Shown here piece after piece: positions 7,623 to 15,844 of a stretch of DNA of 48,476 bases. The notes beneath the pieces were generated by a model. It saw only the letters and a list, made by a program, of their open reading frames with translations. It was not told the DNA's origin and made no database searches. A program made the position numbers and the translations under genes. Every line of letters starts with the position of its first letter. Within the stretch, counting starts at the first letter, position 1. Where the stretch lies: positions 1-48,476 of the IMG/VR virus record IMGVR_UViG_3300032116_000327, one strand, 5' to 3'. This DNA is from a virus.

Positions 7623-8162
7623 TTACTTCTGAGCCTTTTTCCAGGATTCTGGATCTGGTCTATCTTTGTCGCCGGGTTTCGCTGGTTTATACTTTTTACC
7701 CATTCTTTCTTTTTTCTTTCGTATATTTTCCCAAAGACCGGGTTTGGATCCACTGATACTATTATCGTCTGCCTCGGATACAAACATCACAAAATCATGA
7801 ATGGTCCTCATGTAGTCCTCTGTAATAGCAATTTTACCCTGTAGCCAGCTTTCTGTCAAGTTTTCCTTTACTGATGGATTTTCCAGAGCCGCTAAAATAG
7901 CCTGACTATGGTTCATAATAGCCCTGAGCGATCCAACACTCATCTGATAAAAATCATTTTTGTATTCCATCATTTCCATTTCTGGAGTTTCTTCCTCTGT
8001 TTCCTCAACTTCTGTAAAATCTGTATCATCATTTGCAGCTAATTTATTAACGTTTGTGATCAGTTCTTTTAGCATATCTCCGATATTAGATATTGTATAT
8101 TCTGTTGTATTAGCTTTTGTATTATGTGTTTCTAATAGATGATCTATTTTGGGTTCTGACAT
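7623..8162 (-). CDS. Unknown helical protein of the head-gene neighbourhood
   Basis: I place the start at ATG 8162 (MSEPKIDHLL), nine bases after GGAG; the open frame extends to a GTG at 8195. It has 179 residues with an acidic middle (FTEVEETEEETPEMEMME), a helical core (SVGSLRAIMNHSQAILAALEN) and a basic, Pro-rich tail (KKYKPAKPGDKDRPDP). The core resembles small helical proteins encoded next to portal/prohead genes in T4-like marine phages. I rely on resemblance only, so a scaffold or core role is tentative. Confidence 0.6.
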   Translation of the reverse strand: MSEPKIDHLLETHNTKANTTEYTISNIGDMLKELITNVNKLAANDDTDFTEVEETEEETPEMEMMEYKNDFYQMSVGSLRAIMNHSQAILAALENPSVKENLTESWLQGKIAITEDYMRTIHDFVMFVSEADDNSISGSKPGLWENIRKKKERMGKKYKPAKPGDKDRPDPESWKKAQK

Positions 8163-8184
8163 TTTTTGTATCTCCATTAATAAT

Positions 8185-8853
8185 TTACCACGCACGGCAA
8201 GACCAATATCTTGCTTTCCATTTTGGTCCTGGATTATCGCAGTTATGTCTTGCTCTAAAACTTTTACGTCTTTCTGGAATATTCTTTTTGATTTTCATAT
8301 TCGGATCAGGATCACCAAAACGAACTATTACAACATTACCACTTTCATTTTTAGTATATACAGCAAATTTTTTAGGACCATTTGATGTTCTAAATGGTTT
8401 ATTTAATGTTACTTTGCGACCTTGATATTCAGCAGCTTTACTTTCCCCTTCATATCTAAGATATCGACCATTTTTTTTGTAGTTTCCTCTTCTTTCAAAA
8501 TAATATTTTTCAAAAGTAACAGGATCTATATATTCATATTTGGCAACTACTGGGAGTTCTAATTCTTCTGTATCTTCTCCAAAGTCTACATAATCCTCGT
8601 CTTTTGGAGGAACTATATTTGATAAGCTTATTTCTTCAACATCTCCACATTCTTCACAATCATTATAGGCTAACGAAAAACCTAAGATATCTAATACATA
8701 ATCAAATAGTCCAGATTTAGTACGAGTTTGACCAAGACAGATCGCTACTCTTTGTTTAGAATCTGGATATTCCTTTTTCATGGTTTCGTTACCCATGCAA
8801 CGGGCCACGAATTTCTGATTATCTTCGTTTTGTTTTCTTTTTGGTATTGGCAT
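8185..8853 (-). CDS. DUF5872-type phage protein (capsid-assembly neighbourhood)
   Basis: The 222 residues contain two patterns common in phage head regions. One is an N-terminal FVARCMGNETMKKEYPDSKQRVAICLGQ helix pair. The other is a C-terminal basic domain with KKFAVYTKNESGNVVIVRFGDP, RRKSFRARHNC and a final ARYWSCRAW, which is the DUF5872 signature. Two Cys and one His in that end could bind metal. These domains are often found in or beside prohead proteins, with no proven activity. The start (ATG 8853) lies inside the end of the glycosyltransferase gene (35-bp overlap). Confidence 0.75.
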   Translation of the reverse strand: MPIPKRKQNEDNQKFVARCMGNETMKKEYPDSKQRVAICLGQTRTKSGLFDYVLDILGFSLAYNDCEECGDVEEISLSNIVPPKDEDYVDFGEDTEELELPVVAKYEYIDPVTFEKYYFERRGNYKKNGRYLRYEGESKAAEYQGRKVTLNKPFRTSNGPKKFAVYTKNESGNVVIVRFGDPDPNMKIKKNIPERRKSFRARHNCDNPGPKWKARYWSCRAW

Positions 8854-9934
8854 AATAACTATTATTCTTAAGGAATGATGATTGTATAATACTGGCAGTA
8901 TGATCCCAACTATATTTTTTGGCCGTTAAAACTCCATTGGAATTAGAGTCTATATGGTTACTATACACAAATTTCATATGAGAAACGATTTGATCAAATT
9001 GATTTTGTCCTATTTTAGCCCAATTACCGGACCCATCAAACCATTTTCCGTCATTAGCAGGCTCAAGGCTATCAATATCTACCAGATAAGAATTGTCTTT
9101 ATTACAGTATTCAGTATGAGCTGAATAATTTGTTACTATAACAGGTTTATTCATAGCCATACTTTCTATAATTTCATTATTCCAGCCCTCTGCTCTAGAT
9201 ACGAAGACTCCACAATCACAATTATCAATAAATTGTGCTACTTGATATTGAGTTTGTAATCGTCCAAAAACTTTAATCTTATCTTTTAATCTACAATTAT
9301 CTACTAAACTAAACCAATAATTATTTTCTTGTTCATTAAGAAATGGATTAAATGGCAATAGAAATAATTGTACATTATCATCTGGTCTGAATGCGGCATC
9401 AAACGCTTGTAACAAAACATCTTGAGACTTACGATGCTCCCACTTGCCAATATGATAAAAAGTATAAGTGGGTTTCTCTAGTCGAATTTTATATTCTGGA
9501 ACATTAAAAATATTCATATCCACACCTAGTGGACAAACTATAATTGGCTTATTTACTCCGTTGTCCTGAAGTATTTTCTTACCCCACGATGAAGCCACAA
9601 AAATATAATCGCAATAGTTTAAATGATGAATTTCTCTTGGTGTTAATTTATCAATTTCAAAGAATGGAAAACTATAATAGTGACCATTACCAACCCTCAT
9701 GGCCAAATCATATTGATGCCATATTTTTAGACATGGTGCAGAATAGTCGAATGTAGAACTATTATTTAATAGTTTTTGGAATAGCTGTTTATCTTCTTCA
9801 CTATTACAATCTATATTAGATCCAATAGGAAATAGACTGATATTTAAATCTTTATTTAGGGACTTGGCTATATTTGATGATGTTATTCCATAGCCAGTAC
9901 CATTGATCGGGCAGAATAAATTAAGGTTTTTCAT
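8819..9934 (-). CDS. Glycosyltransferase, GT4 family (GT-B fold)
   Basis: The 371 residues form a two-domain GT-B enzyme. The N-terminal Rossmann half has a glycine-rich acceptor loop (NGTGYGITSSNIAKSL). The C-terminal half has FYHIGKWEHRKSQDVLLQAF and the GT4 signature FVSRAEGWNNEIIESMAMNKPVIVT (acidic pair near E249 and E257), which binds the nucleotide-sugar. It transfers a sugar from an NDP- or UDP-donor to an acceptor that cannot be read from sequence. Two more glycosyltransferases and a methyltransferase follow in the same orientation, so a glycan-modifying set is likely. Targets could be virion proteins, host surface or modified DNA. Confidence 0.88.
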   Translation of the reverse strand: MKNLNLFCPINGTGYGITSSNIAKSLNKDLNISLFPIGSNIDCNSEEDKQLFQKLLNNSSTFDYSAPCLKIWHQYDLAMRVGNGHYYSFPFFEIDKLTPREIHHLNYCDYIFVASSWGKKILQDNGVNKPIIVCPLGVDMNIFNVPEYKIRLEKPTYTFYHIGKWEHRKSQDVLLQAFDAAFRPDDNVQLFLLPFNPFLNEQENNYWFSLVDNCRLKDKIKVFGRLQTQYQVAQFIDNCDCGVFVSRAEGWNNEIIESMAMNKPVIVTNYSAHTEYCNKDNSYLVDIDSLEPANDGKWFDGSGNWAKIGQNQFDQIVSHMKFVYSNHIDSNSNGVLTAKKYSWDHTASIIQSSFLKNNSYYANTKKKTKRR

Positions 9935-11039
9935 ATATTTTATTATGAGTATTATTTACCTGTATAAAAGTTGTTTTTTTACCGAAATCTTTAATGCTAT
10001 TTGCTCCAATATAAGTACATGCACTTCTTAATCCACCATAGATATCTTGTATAATATCTTGTGCTGTTCCTTTGTATGGCACAATCACACATTTGCCTTC
10101 ATCTGTTCTATAATCTGCTACTCCATTATGGTGTTTATTCATAGCGTCTTTGCTACTCATACCATAATATTTCAATGATACTTTTCTTTTGGGTGAGTTA
10201 TTGCCTGGATCAAAAGGTTGCCAAAATAAATAATCTGTATCTTTACCTCCCAAATATTCATATTGCCATTCTCCTTCACACTCGTCAACACCAGCAAACA
10301 TACTTCCCAACATTAGAAAATCCGCATTTCCACCAAGAGCTTTCGCAATATCTCCGACTACTTTACAACCTCCATCGCTACAAATATGACCACCTAGACC
10401 ATGAGCAGCATCGGAGCATTCCATTACAGCACTCAGTTGTGGGTATCCAACGCCCGTTTTTAAACGAGTGGTACAAACGCTGCCTGACCCTATACCAACC
10501 TTGACTATATCGACCTGTCCATGAATAATTAATTCTTCTGTCATTTCTGGAGTTACTACATTACCAGCCATAATAATAGATTCTGGAAATAAATTTCTTA
10601 ATCTATATGCTGTTTTTACAAACTGTTCAGTATACCCATTTGCCACATCAAGACAAATATTTGGATATTGTTTAGTTTGTTCAATAGAACGAAATACTTC
10701 TATCGCCTTATTGATATCTTTTTCGCTTGTGCCTATAGAATAAAAAACTAAATCATTAATAACTTGTTGTTTATAAAAATCTATATACTGTTCTTTAGTA
10801 TAGTGTTTATGCAAGCAGGTTATGGCGGAGTGTGGGCATAGGGATTTAGCCATATCTAACGTGCCAACAGTATCCATATTAGCAACCATAATTGGAGATG
10901 CTAATAATTTGCGTGGAGAATACTTAAAAGAATATGATCGTACTAAATTAACCTCTGATCTACTATTTAGTGTGGATCTTTTTGGTCTTATGAGAACATC
11001 ATCGAAGTCTAGTTTAGTTTCATTAATTATTTTTTGCAT
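9921..11039 (-). CDS. guaC: GMP reductase (IMPDH/GMPR family)
   Basis: The 372 residues lack CBS domains. Diagnostic parts are the N-terminal [27 protein letters not shown], the phosphate/catalytic loop [20 protein letters not shown] (Cys189), [20 protein letters not shown], and [25 protein letters not shown]. The last of these follows GMP reductase rather than IMP dehydrogenase. The enzyme converts GMP to IMP and ammonia with NADPH, moving guanine nucleotides back to the purine branch point. It overlaps the deoxyribosyltransferase-like gene by 17 bp and the GT4 gene by 14 bp, so the three are coexpressed. Phage-borne guaC is uncommon and suggests purine-pool rebalancing. Confidence 0.88.
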   Translation of the reverse strand: MQKIINETKLDFDDVLIRPKRSTLNSRSEVNLVRSYSFKYSPRKLLASPIMVANMDTVGTLDMAKSLCPHSAITCLHKHYTKEQYIDFYKQQVINDLVFYSIGTSEKDINKAIEVFRSIEQTKQYPNICLDVANGYTEQFVKTAYRLRNLFPESIIMAGNVVTPEMTEELIIHGQVDIVKVGIGSGSVCTTRLKTGVGYPQLSAVMECSDAAHGLGGHICSDGGCKVVGDIAKALGGNADFLMLGSMFAGVDECEGEWQYEYLGGKDTDYLFWQPFDPGNNSPKRKVSLKYYGMSSKDAMNKHHNGVADYRTDEGKCVIVPYKGTAQDIIQDIYGGLRSACTYIGANSIKDFGKKTTFIQVNNTHNKIYEKP

Positions 11040-11562
11040 TGAAGAAATACCATCTCTTATGAGTATCTATATTTTCTGATGTATTAATATGGCTAAGATA
11101 ATGTTTGATTTCATCCCAACTTGAAAAAATCATTTGGTGTGGGATCATTCCAAAAAGCCAGTCAGGTGCGTGATTTTTACCTTGAGCCATATGAACTATA
11201 ATAGGTTTTTTTTGACGGTTTGCCAGACTTATTTCTTCCCATGTTCCACAAGCATAGTGATCTAAATCAAGATTAACTATCAGAAAATCACTAATATCAA
11301 CTAATCGTAAATCTACTGCTCGTATAGTTTTCATCATCGCAGTCAATTCATCATATCGACCCATATGTTTCAGTTTAGTTTTAATTTGATGAGTATCATG
11401 ATCTTCTAATCCGATATCGGTTGGTTTACTAATTGGGTTAAAAACTACTATTCCTAGACTAGTAAGAAATGGAGTAATACTATCTCTCCATCCAGTACCA
11501 CGATCTATTACCCTATCCATAGCACCAGCAAGGTAAACTCTTTGATTATTAAGTCTATTCAT
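11023..11562 (-). CDS. Nucleoside 2-deoxyribosyltransferase-like protein
   Basis: The 179 residues begin with the NDT-like strand QRVYLAGAMD. They then have the GWRDSITPFLTSLGIVVFNP helix/strand and the catalytic-type motif YACGTWEEISLANRQKKPIIV (candidate nucleophile E109/E110). Family enzymes swap bases on deoxyribose or hydrolyse deoxynucleoside monophosphates. This phage type has the extension PDWLFGMIPHQMIF and is seen in many large phages without a tested substrate. Overlap with guaC suggests a shared role in purine deoxynucleotide supply or base exchange. Confidence 0.78.
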   Translation of the reverse strand: MNRLNNQRVYLAGAMDRVIDRGTGWRDSITPFLTSLGIVVFNPISKPTDIGLEDHDTHQIKTKLKHMGRYDELTAMMKTIRAVDLRLVDISDFLIVNLDLDHYACGTWEEISLANRQKKPIIVHMAQGKNHAPDWLFGMIPHQMIFSSWDEIKHYLSHINTSENIDTHKRWYFFNAKNN

Positions 11563-11563
11563 C

Positions 11564-11677
11564 TTAGCGATTCAAAAAAATATATTCAATTAAACTATTT
11601 GAAGGTTTCACACCTGAAGTTTTATTTAATCTAACATCACAAATTGAAATGTATGCTTGAAATACTCCAATCAACAT
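11564..11677 (-). CDS. Possible tiny membrane protein with uncertain start
   Basis: A 37-residue frame starts at ATG 11677 (MLIGVFQAYISICDV) and ends at TAA just before the NDT-like gene. The frame can extend to a non-AUG codon (ATA) at 11701, which sits eight bases after a strong AAGGAG. That extension would give an N-terminal hydrophobic helix (TIVLIIAMLIGVFQAYI). The good ribosome site but poor start codon is odd. It may be real with rare initiation or a decayed gene. Confidence 0.35.
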   Translation of the reverse strand: MLIGVFQAYISICDVRLNKTSGVKPSNSLIEYIFLNR

Positions 11678-11717
11678 AGCAATAATAAGTACAATTGTTA
11701 TTTTAAATTCTCCTTAG

Positions 11718-12566
11718 TCAAAAAAACATCATTTGAGATGGGTTTATACATATCTTATAATCTGGAAATTTAGTGATCATATTTTTATGAAAACATACAT
11801 GCTCACAATCATATCCATCATATTTACTTTTAATATAGTCAGCGCTTTTATATATAGCAATACCACCAAAAGCACTGTTAACTTTAATCGGACTACTTCC
11901 AATAGGCGGTTGCCAAAAACCAAACCACATCATAGGATCATGAGAATATACTGCTGCATATTTTTGCAAATCTTCCCACCAAGAGCCTCTATATGCCCAA
12001 CAGTCATAATTCCATATAATTTGAGATGTTTGATCCATAGTTAATGATTTCATCTCAAATGAATTACCAACCATAGCATCACAATAATTAGCAGACAGCC
12101 ATCCAAAAGAATTAATGATACCATCAAGACTAAATTTTTGAAAATCTGTATCCATCACTATGACAAAATCAAATTTGTCATTATTCTTTTGAACATGAGA
12201 TAAGCAAATGTTACGGTGTTTAGCAAGATTAGACGTTCTTTCTATGGATTTAAGGTCCATGTTTTTCCCGTGAACAAACTGTTTGAGATTTAGTTTATCA
12301 GATCTATAATCGAAATTTTGAACTTTGGACTTAAGACTAGATAAGGTTTTACTAGTATTATCAGTAGAATCATTCTCATATATAAAATATGATAATTTAC
12401 TACAATAACTTTTGATATTATCAATTGCCAAAATATTTTCTTCTAGATATGATTCTGAATTTCTAGTTAGTCCAACTACAATAATCTTTTGATTACTCAG
12501 ATACTTTTTACCTAGATCTATATATCTAGAATATTGTTCTTTAAATTCTGGTAAAATAGAAAACAT
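11718..12566 (-). CDS. Glycosyltransferase-like protein, GT-A fold
   Basis: This protein has 282 residues. It opens with KIIVVGLTRNSESYLEENILAI, then a YFIYENDSTDNT loop as in GT2-type and CAP59-like transferases, and FDFVIVMDTDF supplies the DxD metal/nucleotide-sugar motif. The centre is aromatic (NYDCWAYRGSWWEDL; MWFGFWQPP), probably an acceptor site. The enzyme would transfer a sugar from an NDP donor with Mn2+ or Mg2+. It is 2 bp from the next glycosyltransferase, so both are cotranscribed. Confidence 0.78.
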   Translation of the reverse strand: MFSILPEFKEQYSRYIDLGKKYLSNQKIIVVGLTRNSESYLEENILAIDNIKSYCSKLSYFIYENDSTDNTSKTLSSLKSKVQNFDYRSDKLNLKQFVHGKNMDLKSIERTSNLAKHRNICLSHVQKNNDKFDFVIVMDTDFQKFSLDGIINSFGWLSANYCDAMVGNSFEMKSLTMDQTSQIIWNYDCWAYRGSWWEDLQKYAAVYSHDPMMWFGFWQPPIGSSPIKVNSAFGGIAIYKSADYIKSKYDGYDCEHVCFHKNMITKFPDYKICINPSQMMFF

Positions 12567-12568
12567 AA

Positions 12569-13207
12569 TTAACCTATTTGAGCAAGTATATTACTCATAG
12601 CTTGATATCTATCTGGAAAACAAGTGGAATGAAAAAATTTTGTATCCGGTGGTATTTTTCTATGATCATTGATATGAGGGTTCCACCTGTAGTCTAGACT
12701 TGTCCACTGTATGTTTGTATGTTTTGGTCTGATTATTGGTGTTGAGTCAGGGTCAGTACCCATGAGATATATTAATGATGCTTGCTCCCACCAACAACCA
12801 GATCTTCTAAAATCAGTATATGATTTAATTTCTGGAATAATTTCTAGAAAGGATTGATTTAAAAACCAAACCCCACAATTAGGAACCCAGCCATCAGAAG
12901 TTTCATGGACAACAAGACCAAAAGTAGAATTTTGATCCATCTCATTAGCAATATCATTTTCAAATCTACATATAATCACATCTGAGTCAATCCATAAAAC
13001 TTGTTCATATGTTTTCAATAAATTTTCTATAACATCTAACTTCCACCATGAAGGAGGTTTAATTTTGGTAGTATCACTAAAAAAATTATTAGACGGAAAG
13101 AATAGATCATAATTATGATTATAGGCGTACATATATAAGGTTTTAATAGATAATGACAACAAAGAACTATGATAATCAGTTCCAAAAGATGTAATAGCTT
13201 TTTTCAT
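12569..13207 (-). CDS. Glycosyltransferase-like protein, GT34/GT8-like
   Basis: The 212 residues start with a strand and helix (MKKAITSFGTDYHSSLLSLSIKTLYMYA) and have the metal-binding DxD in EQVLWIDSDVIICRF. Near the C-terminus, the NPHINDHRKIPPDTKFFHSTCFPDRY stretch supplies the late His often seen in GT34/GT8-type galactosyltransferases. It is small for the fold but all core strands seem present. The donor and acceptor are unknown. It lies between the other GT-A enzyme and a SAM methyltransferase in one operon. Confidence 0.72.
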   Translation of the reverse strand: MKKAITSFGTDYHSSLLSLSIKTLYMYAYNHNYDLFFPSNNFFSDTTKIKPPSWWKLDVIENLLKTYEQVLWIDSDVIICRFENDIANEMDQNSTFGLVVHETSDGWVPNCGVWFLNQSFLEIIPEIKSYTDFRRSGCWWEQASLIYLMGTDPDSTPIIRPKHTNIQWTSLDYRWNPHINDHRKIPPDTKFFHSTCFPDRYQAMSNILAQIG

Positions 13208-13213
13208 TGTGGA

Positions 13214-13768
13214 TTAATTTTTTACAATAATAAACGAGGCTAGTTTTTCTTTAGTTGTAATATAATATCGAAATTTATTTTTGTTAGTAAAGCTTTTAAC
13301 AGCACTGACTACTCCTGGGAATATGTCTTGATTGTAGTCATGACCACATATCAGCCCATTATTTTTAGTTACCCTTAGTGCTTCTTCTAATTCAACAATT
13401 AGATGATCATAGGTATGAATAGTATCAATATAGATAAAATCAAAATAACTATCTTCTTTAGACTTTAAAAAAGTTATAGAGTCTATCTTAGAAATGGTAA
13501 CATTGGTGTTATGTGAATATTTTCTTAGTGCGTGATCAAATAAATAGTCACCATTAAATGTTTGAATATTTTCTCCATTTATATCTCCAGATCCGACTAT
13601 ACCACTAAAAGTATCTACCAAATAAAACTTCTGAAATTTTCCTGATTCTATAAATAAATCAGAATACTCACACAAAAACACGCCTAGTTCACAACCAATA
13701 CTTGTAGGTTGGATAAGGTTTATTAAGTGTGATCTGGTTGGTATTTCAGTACTATTTTCTAATATCAT
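13214..13768 (-). CDS. Class I SAM-dependent methyltransferase
   Basis: This protein has 184 residues. Motif I is IGCELGVFLCEYSDLF, the acidic strand-2 end is FYLVDTFSG, and motif IV is FDFIYIDTIHTYDHLIVELEEAL followed by NNGLICGHDYNQDIFPGV. The IDxxHxYxxxxxDL-type motif matches the Methyltransf_24 group, often found in glycan and polyketide clusters. It would methylate a sugar or similar small acceptor using S-adenosylmethionine. It overlaps the macro-domain gene by 17 bp. Confidence 0.82.
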   Translation of the reverse strand: MILENSTEIPTRSHLINLIQPTSIGCELGVFLCEYSDLFIESGKFQKFYLVDTFSGIVGSGDINGENIQTFNGDYLFDHALRKYSHNTNVTISKIDSITFLKSKEDSYFDFIYIDTIHTYDHLIVELEEALRVTKNNGLICGHDYNQDIFPGVVSAVKSFTNKNKFRYYITTKEKLASFIIVKN

Positions 13769-14276
13769 ATACTACAACCCTATGGTCTTCCCAAATATCT
13801 AGTATCAAGTCCTGAATAAAATTCCAGTTTCCTCCAGCAAGTCCACAACCAAATTTTGGACAATGAATTTGTACTTTATTGTCGTTGTTAAAACTTAGTA
13901 ATAAATACTCACTCACTCTATACATGGTTTTTGCTAAAGCACCATAATGTAGCGGTCTTCTGTTATTTTTAGAAATTGTACCATTTTGGGCAATCATATT
14001 TGCAAAGATTAATTTATGACCATATTTAGGATCTTTCTCAACTTCCACGAACTGAACATAACCAAGCACATTTTTAGATCCTAGAAGATGATAATTTTCT
14101 TTGACTATCGGATAGTGCTTGGCAACACCAGCAGCAAATCCAGCCCCAAAAGCATTAACATTGTTGCAAACATGAGGAACCACAATACTAGAACCATTAT
14201 ATTCATTGTATATGTGTTCCTGTACAAAATTGAATAAATTGCCGTATATTGTTGGTAGTTTACTTAGAGTTTTCAT
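13752..14276 (-). CDS. Macro domain protein (ADP-ribose binding/processing)
   Basis: The 174 residues are a single macro domain. IVVPHVCNNVNAFGAGFAAGVAKHYP gives the first strand, the Asn-rich catalytic loop and the glycine loop that hold ADP-ribose. KLIFANMIAQNG follows, then IHCPKFGCGLAGGNWNFIQ is the phosphate-binding loop of the ALC1/TARG1/Poa1p-type macro domains. Members bind ADP-ribose or remove it from proteins, DNA or ADP-ribose-1''-phosphate. The gene overlaps its neighbours on both sides. In a phage it could reverse host ADP-ribosylation (for example DarT-type DNA marking) or recycle ADP-ribose made by NAD+-consuming defences; this is inference. Confidence 0.85.
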   Translation of the reverse strand: MKTLSKLPTIYGNLFNFVQEHIYNEYNGSSIVVPHVCNNVNAFGAGFAAGVAKHYPIVKENYHLLGSKNVLGYVQFVEVEKDPKYGHKLIFANMIAQNGTISKNNRRPLHYGALAKTMYRVSEYLLLSFNNDNKVQIHCPKFGCGLAGGNWNFIQDLILDIWEDHRVVVYDIRK

Positions 14277-14520
14277 TTACACTGTTCCATTTGTCTAGTG
14301 GACATTTTTGATCGGCCCATGCTAATTTATTTAAAAATATACGCTTGTTATTAATATTACATCCACAAACCAAACACTGACTATTTTTTTTATCTAACTT
14401 GTCACAAGAAGAACAAATACTATACCTATAGTCTATAGTATGCTGACTACTCTTTGGCAAACCACGATTAATATGCCAAAATAAGGACTTAAGAAAAGTT
14501 TTCAATCTAATTAGAAACAT
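14260..14520 (-). CDS. Small zinc-binding protein
   Basis: The 86 residues have a hydrophobic/basic N-terminus (MFLIRLKTFLKSLFW) and a zinc-ribbon-like part with ICSSCDKL, CLVCGCNI and KCPLDKW. These five Cys-type ligands resemble the small CxxC..CxxCGC..CPxxKW proteins widespread in phages (DUF6171-like). The role is unknown, perhaps a nucleic-acid or protein adaptor. It overlaps the macro-domain gene by 17 bp. Confidence 0.7.
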   Translation of the reverse strand: MFLIRLKTFLKSLFWHINRGLPKSSQHTIDYRYSICSSCDKLDKKNSQCLVCGCNINNKRIFLNKLAWADQKCPLDKWNSVNENSK

Positions 14521-14743
14521 CTATTTTCTTTGTTATTTTAACTGGTGTTGTGTTATTATCTTTGTCTAAAATATAAATTGGAGAATGGTCAACAATAGTT
14601 TGATTCTGAAACCAAGAAGGAAATCCATCAGATAACGAATAACATAATCTTTGTCCATCTTTCTTAAAGTCTGATGTTAACACATAGACCTTATCCTTTA
14701 GAGTAAAAGTGTCTCCACATTCTAGTTCCTCAATATATTTCAT
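14507..14743 (-). CDS. Small conserved-type phage protein, unknown
   Basis: The 78 residues form a compact beta-rich domain: IEELECGDTFTLKDKVYVLTSDF, then LCYSLSDGFPSWFQNQTIV, then PIYILD. The GDxFxxxxxxYvltxdf opening suggests a small SH3-like barrel seen in several T4-like phage proteins. The start overlaps the stop of the preceding 59-residue gene (ATGA), so translation is coupled. Confidence 0.65.
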   Translation of the reverse strand: MKYIEELECGDTFTLKDKVYVLTSDFKKDGQRLCYSLSDGFPSWFQNQTIVDHSPIYILDKDNNTTPVKITKKIDVSN

Positions 14744-14919
14744 TTATAATCCTGTTCCCAATCTTCCCACAATTCTTCTTCTCTAATTTCCTGGATATTT
14801 TTTTTGAACTGTTTTTTAGACTTTGAGATAAAGCGTTGTTCATCAGAAATCTGATGTTTTTTATAGTTTTTATCTGCTAATTTTTGCCGACGTAAATCTT
14901 TTTTATCTGGATCTGACAT
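14740..14919 (-). CDS. Small charged protein (59 aa), first gene after an early promoter
   Basis: ATG 14919 to TGA 14740 encodes a Lys/Glu/Asp-rich protein (MSDPDKKDLRRQKLADKNYK) ending EEELWEDWEQDYK, probably one long helix. The stop overlaps the next start as ATGA. A consensus promoter lies 32 bp upstream, which supports it as a real leader gene. The family is unknown. Confidence 0.65.
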   Translation of the reverse strand: MSDPDKKDLRRQKLADKNYKKHQISDEQRFISKSKKQFKKNIQEIREEELWEDWEQDYK

Positions 14920-14950
14920 TTTCTGTTTTTAAACTGTTGTGATACAAACT

Positions 14951-14978
14951 ATTATATCGTGCTGACTCTGAGTGTCAA
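14951..14978 (-). promoter_or_regulatory. Consensus sigma-70-type promoter
   Basis: On the minus strand the boxes are TTGACA (14978-14973), a 16-bp spacer and TATAAT (14956-14951), both perfect matches. It reads into the 59-aa gene at 14919 and on through the macro-domain and glycan genes. It is the leftmost promoter of this class in the window. Confidence 0.85.
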
Positions 14979-15050
14979 GGTGACTATAAGAAATTTTTGT
15001 CTTGACTATCACTTAGAACTCTCTTATATCTTATGCAGCGGGGGAGATTA

Positions 15051-15806
15051 CTATTTACTATTATCTAATATCCACTTCCTGTATTTACTAATTCTTGTGT
15101 GTGCAGACTCAGAACCGTATCTAGAATTGGATGCATTTTTATTTTTAGTATCCCATAATACACATGAGTGAATTCCTGCTAACTTGTTACCAATAAATAA
15201 TCCACCTCCGCTATCACCACTACCTATAAGAAACTCTAATGCTGTTTTATCCTTATCTCCTGGCTTTGATGGTGAACACATTAATAAATCTCTATCTATA
15301 TAGTCTATCTTATTTGATCCTGCTCGTTTTTTTTGATCAGAATTAACAGCGCCGCTACTAAATGTTCCTTTCATACCATATCCAGATAGTGTGCAGACTT
15401 TATCAACCTCATCCTCTGCTTCATATAAAGATGGATAAAAATCTAATTTGATAGGATCTTTTGAGTAACAAATTGCTATATCACTTTTACCAAAAACACT
15501 ATCATCAAATTCTTTTGGCCACACACATTTTATAATCTCGTAATCCTTATCTTCTACTGTTACTTTAACAACTTTATAGTTCTGCACAACATGAGCCGCT
15601 GTTAAAATAATGTTTTCAGATATTACAACACAAGAACCACAGAACTTTGTATCATTTTGATAAGTTCCACATATTCTTCCTATGCTCTTGAATTCTTTTC
15701 CAAATTCCACATATTTAGTATCTGGTGTTTCTGGATCAATAGTTCCTGCAAGAGTTCCATTGATACTAAAACATAGCGTTAAAAATATTGCTAAGTATAA
15801 TCTCAT
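15051..15806 (-). CDS. Secreted trypsin-like serine protease (S1 family)
   Basis: This protein has 251 residues. Residues 1-20 (MRLYLAIFLTLCFSINGTLA) are a signal peptide with a likely cut after TLA. The S1 triad is complete: His72 in IILTAAHVV, Asp109 in KSDIAICY, and Ser199 in GSGDSGGGLF, with SAHTRISKYRKWI as the C-terminal helix typical of chymotrypsin-fold enzymes. Cys pairs (46/56; 94/113; others) could form disulfides, fitting an exported protein. Secreted S1 proteases are rare in phages. Possible roles are degradation of surface or periplasmic proteins, or a virion-associated enzyme. GGAG lies 8 bp before the ATG. Confidence 0.85.
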   Translation of the reverse strand: MRLYLAIFLTLCFSINGTLAGTIDPETPDTKYVEFGKEFKSIGRICGTYQNDTKFCGSCVVISENIILTAAHVVQNYKVVKVTVEDKDYEIIKCVWPKEFDDSVFGKSDIAICYSKDPIKLDFYPSLYEAEDEVDKVCTLSGYGMKGTFSSGAVNSDQKKRAGSNKIDYIDRDLLMCSPSKPGDKDKTALEFLIGSGDSGGGLFIGNKLAGIHSCVLWDTKNKNASNSRYGSESAHTRISKYRKWILDNSK

Positions 15807-15844
15807 GGTTTTTCTCCATGAAATAATACACCATTTTTATTATT

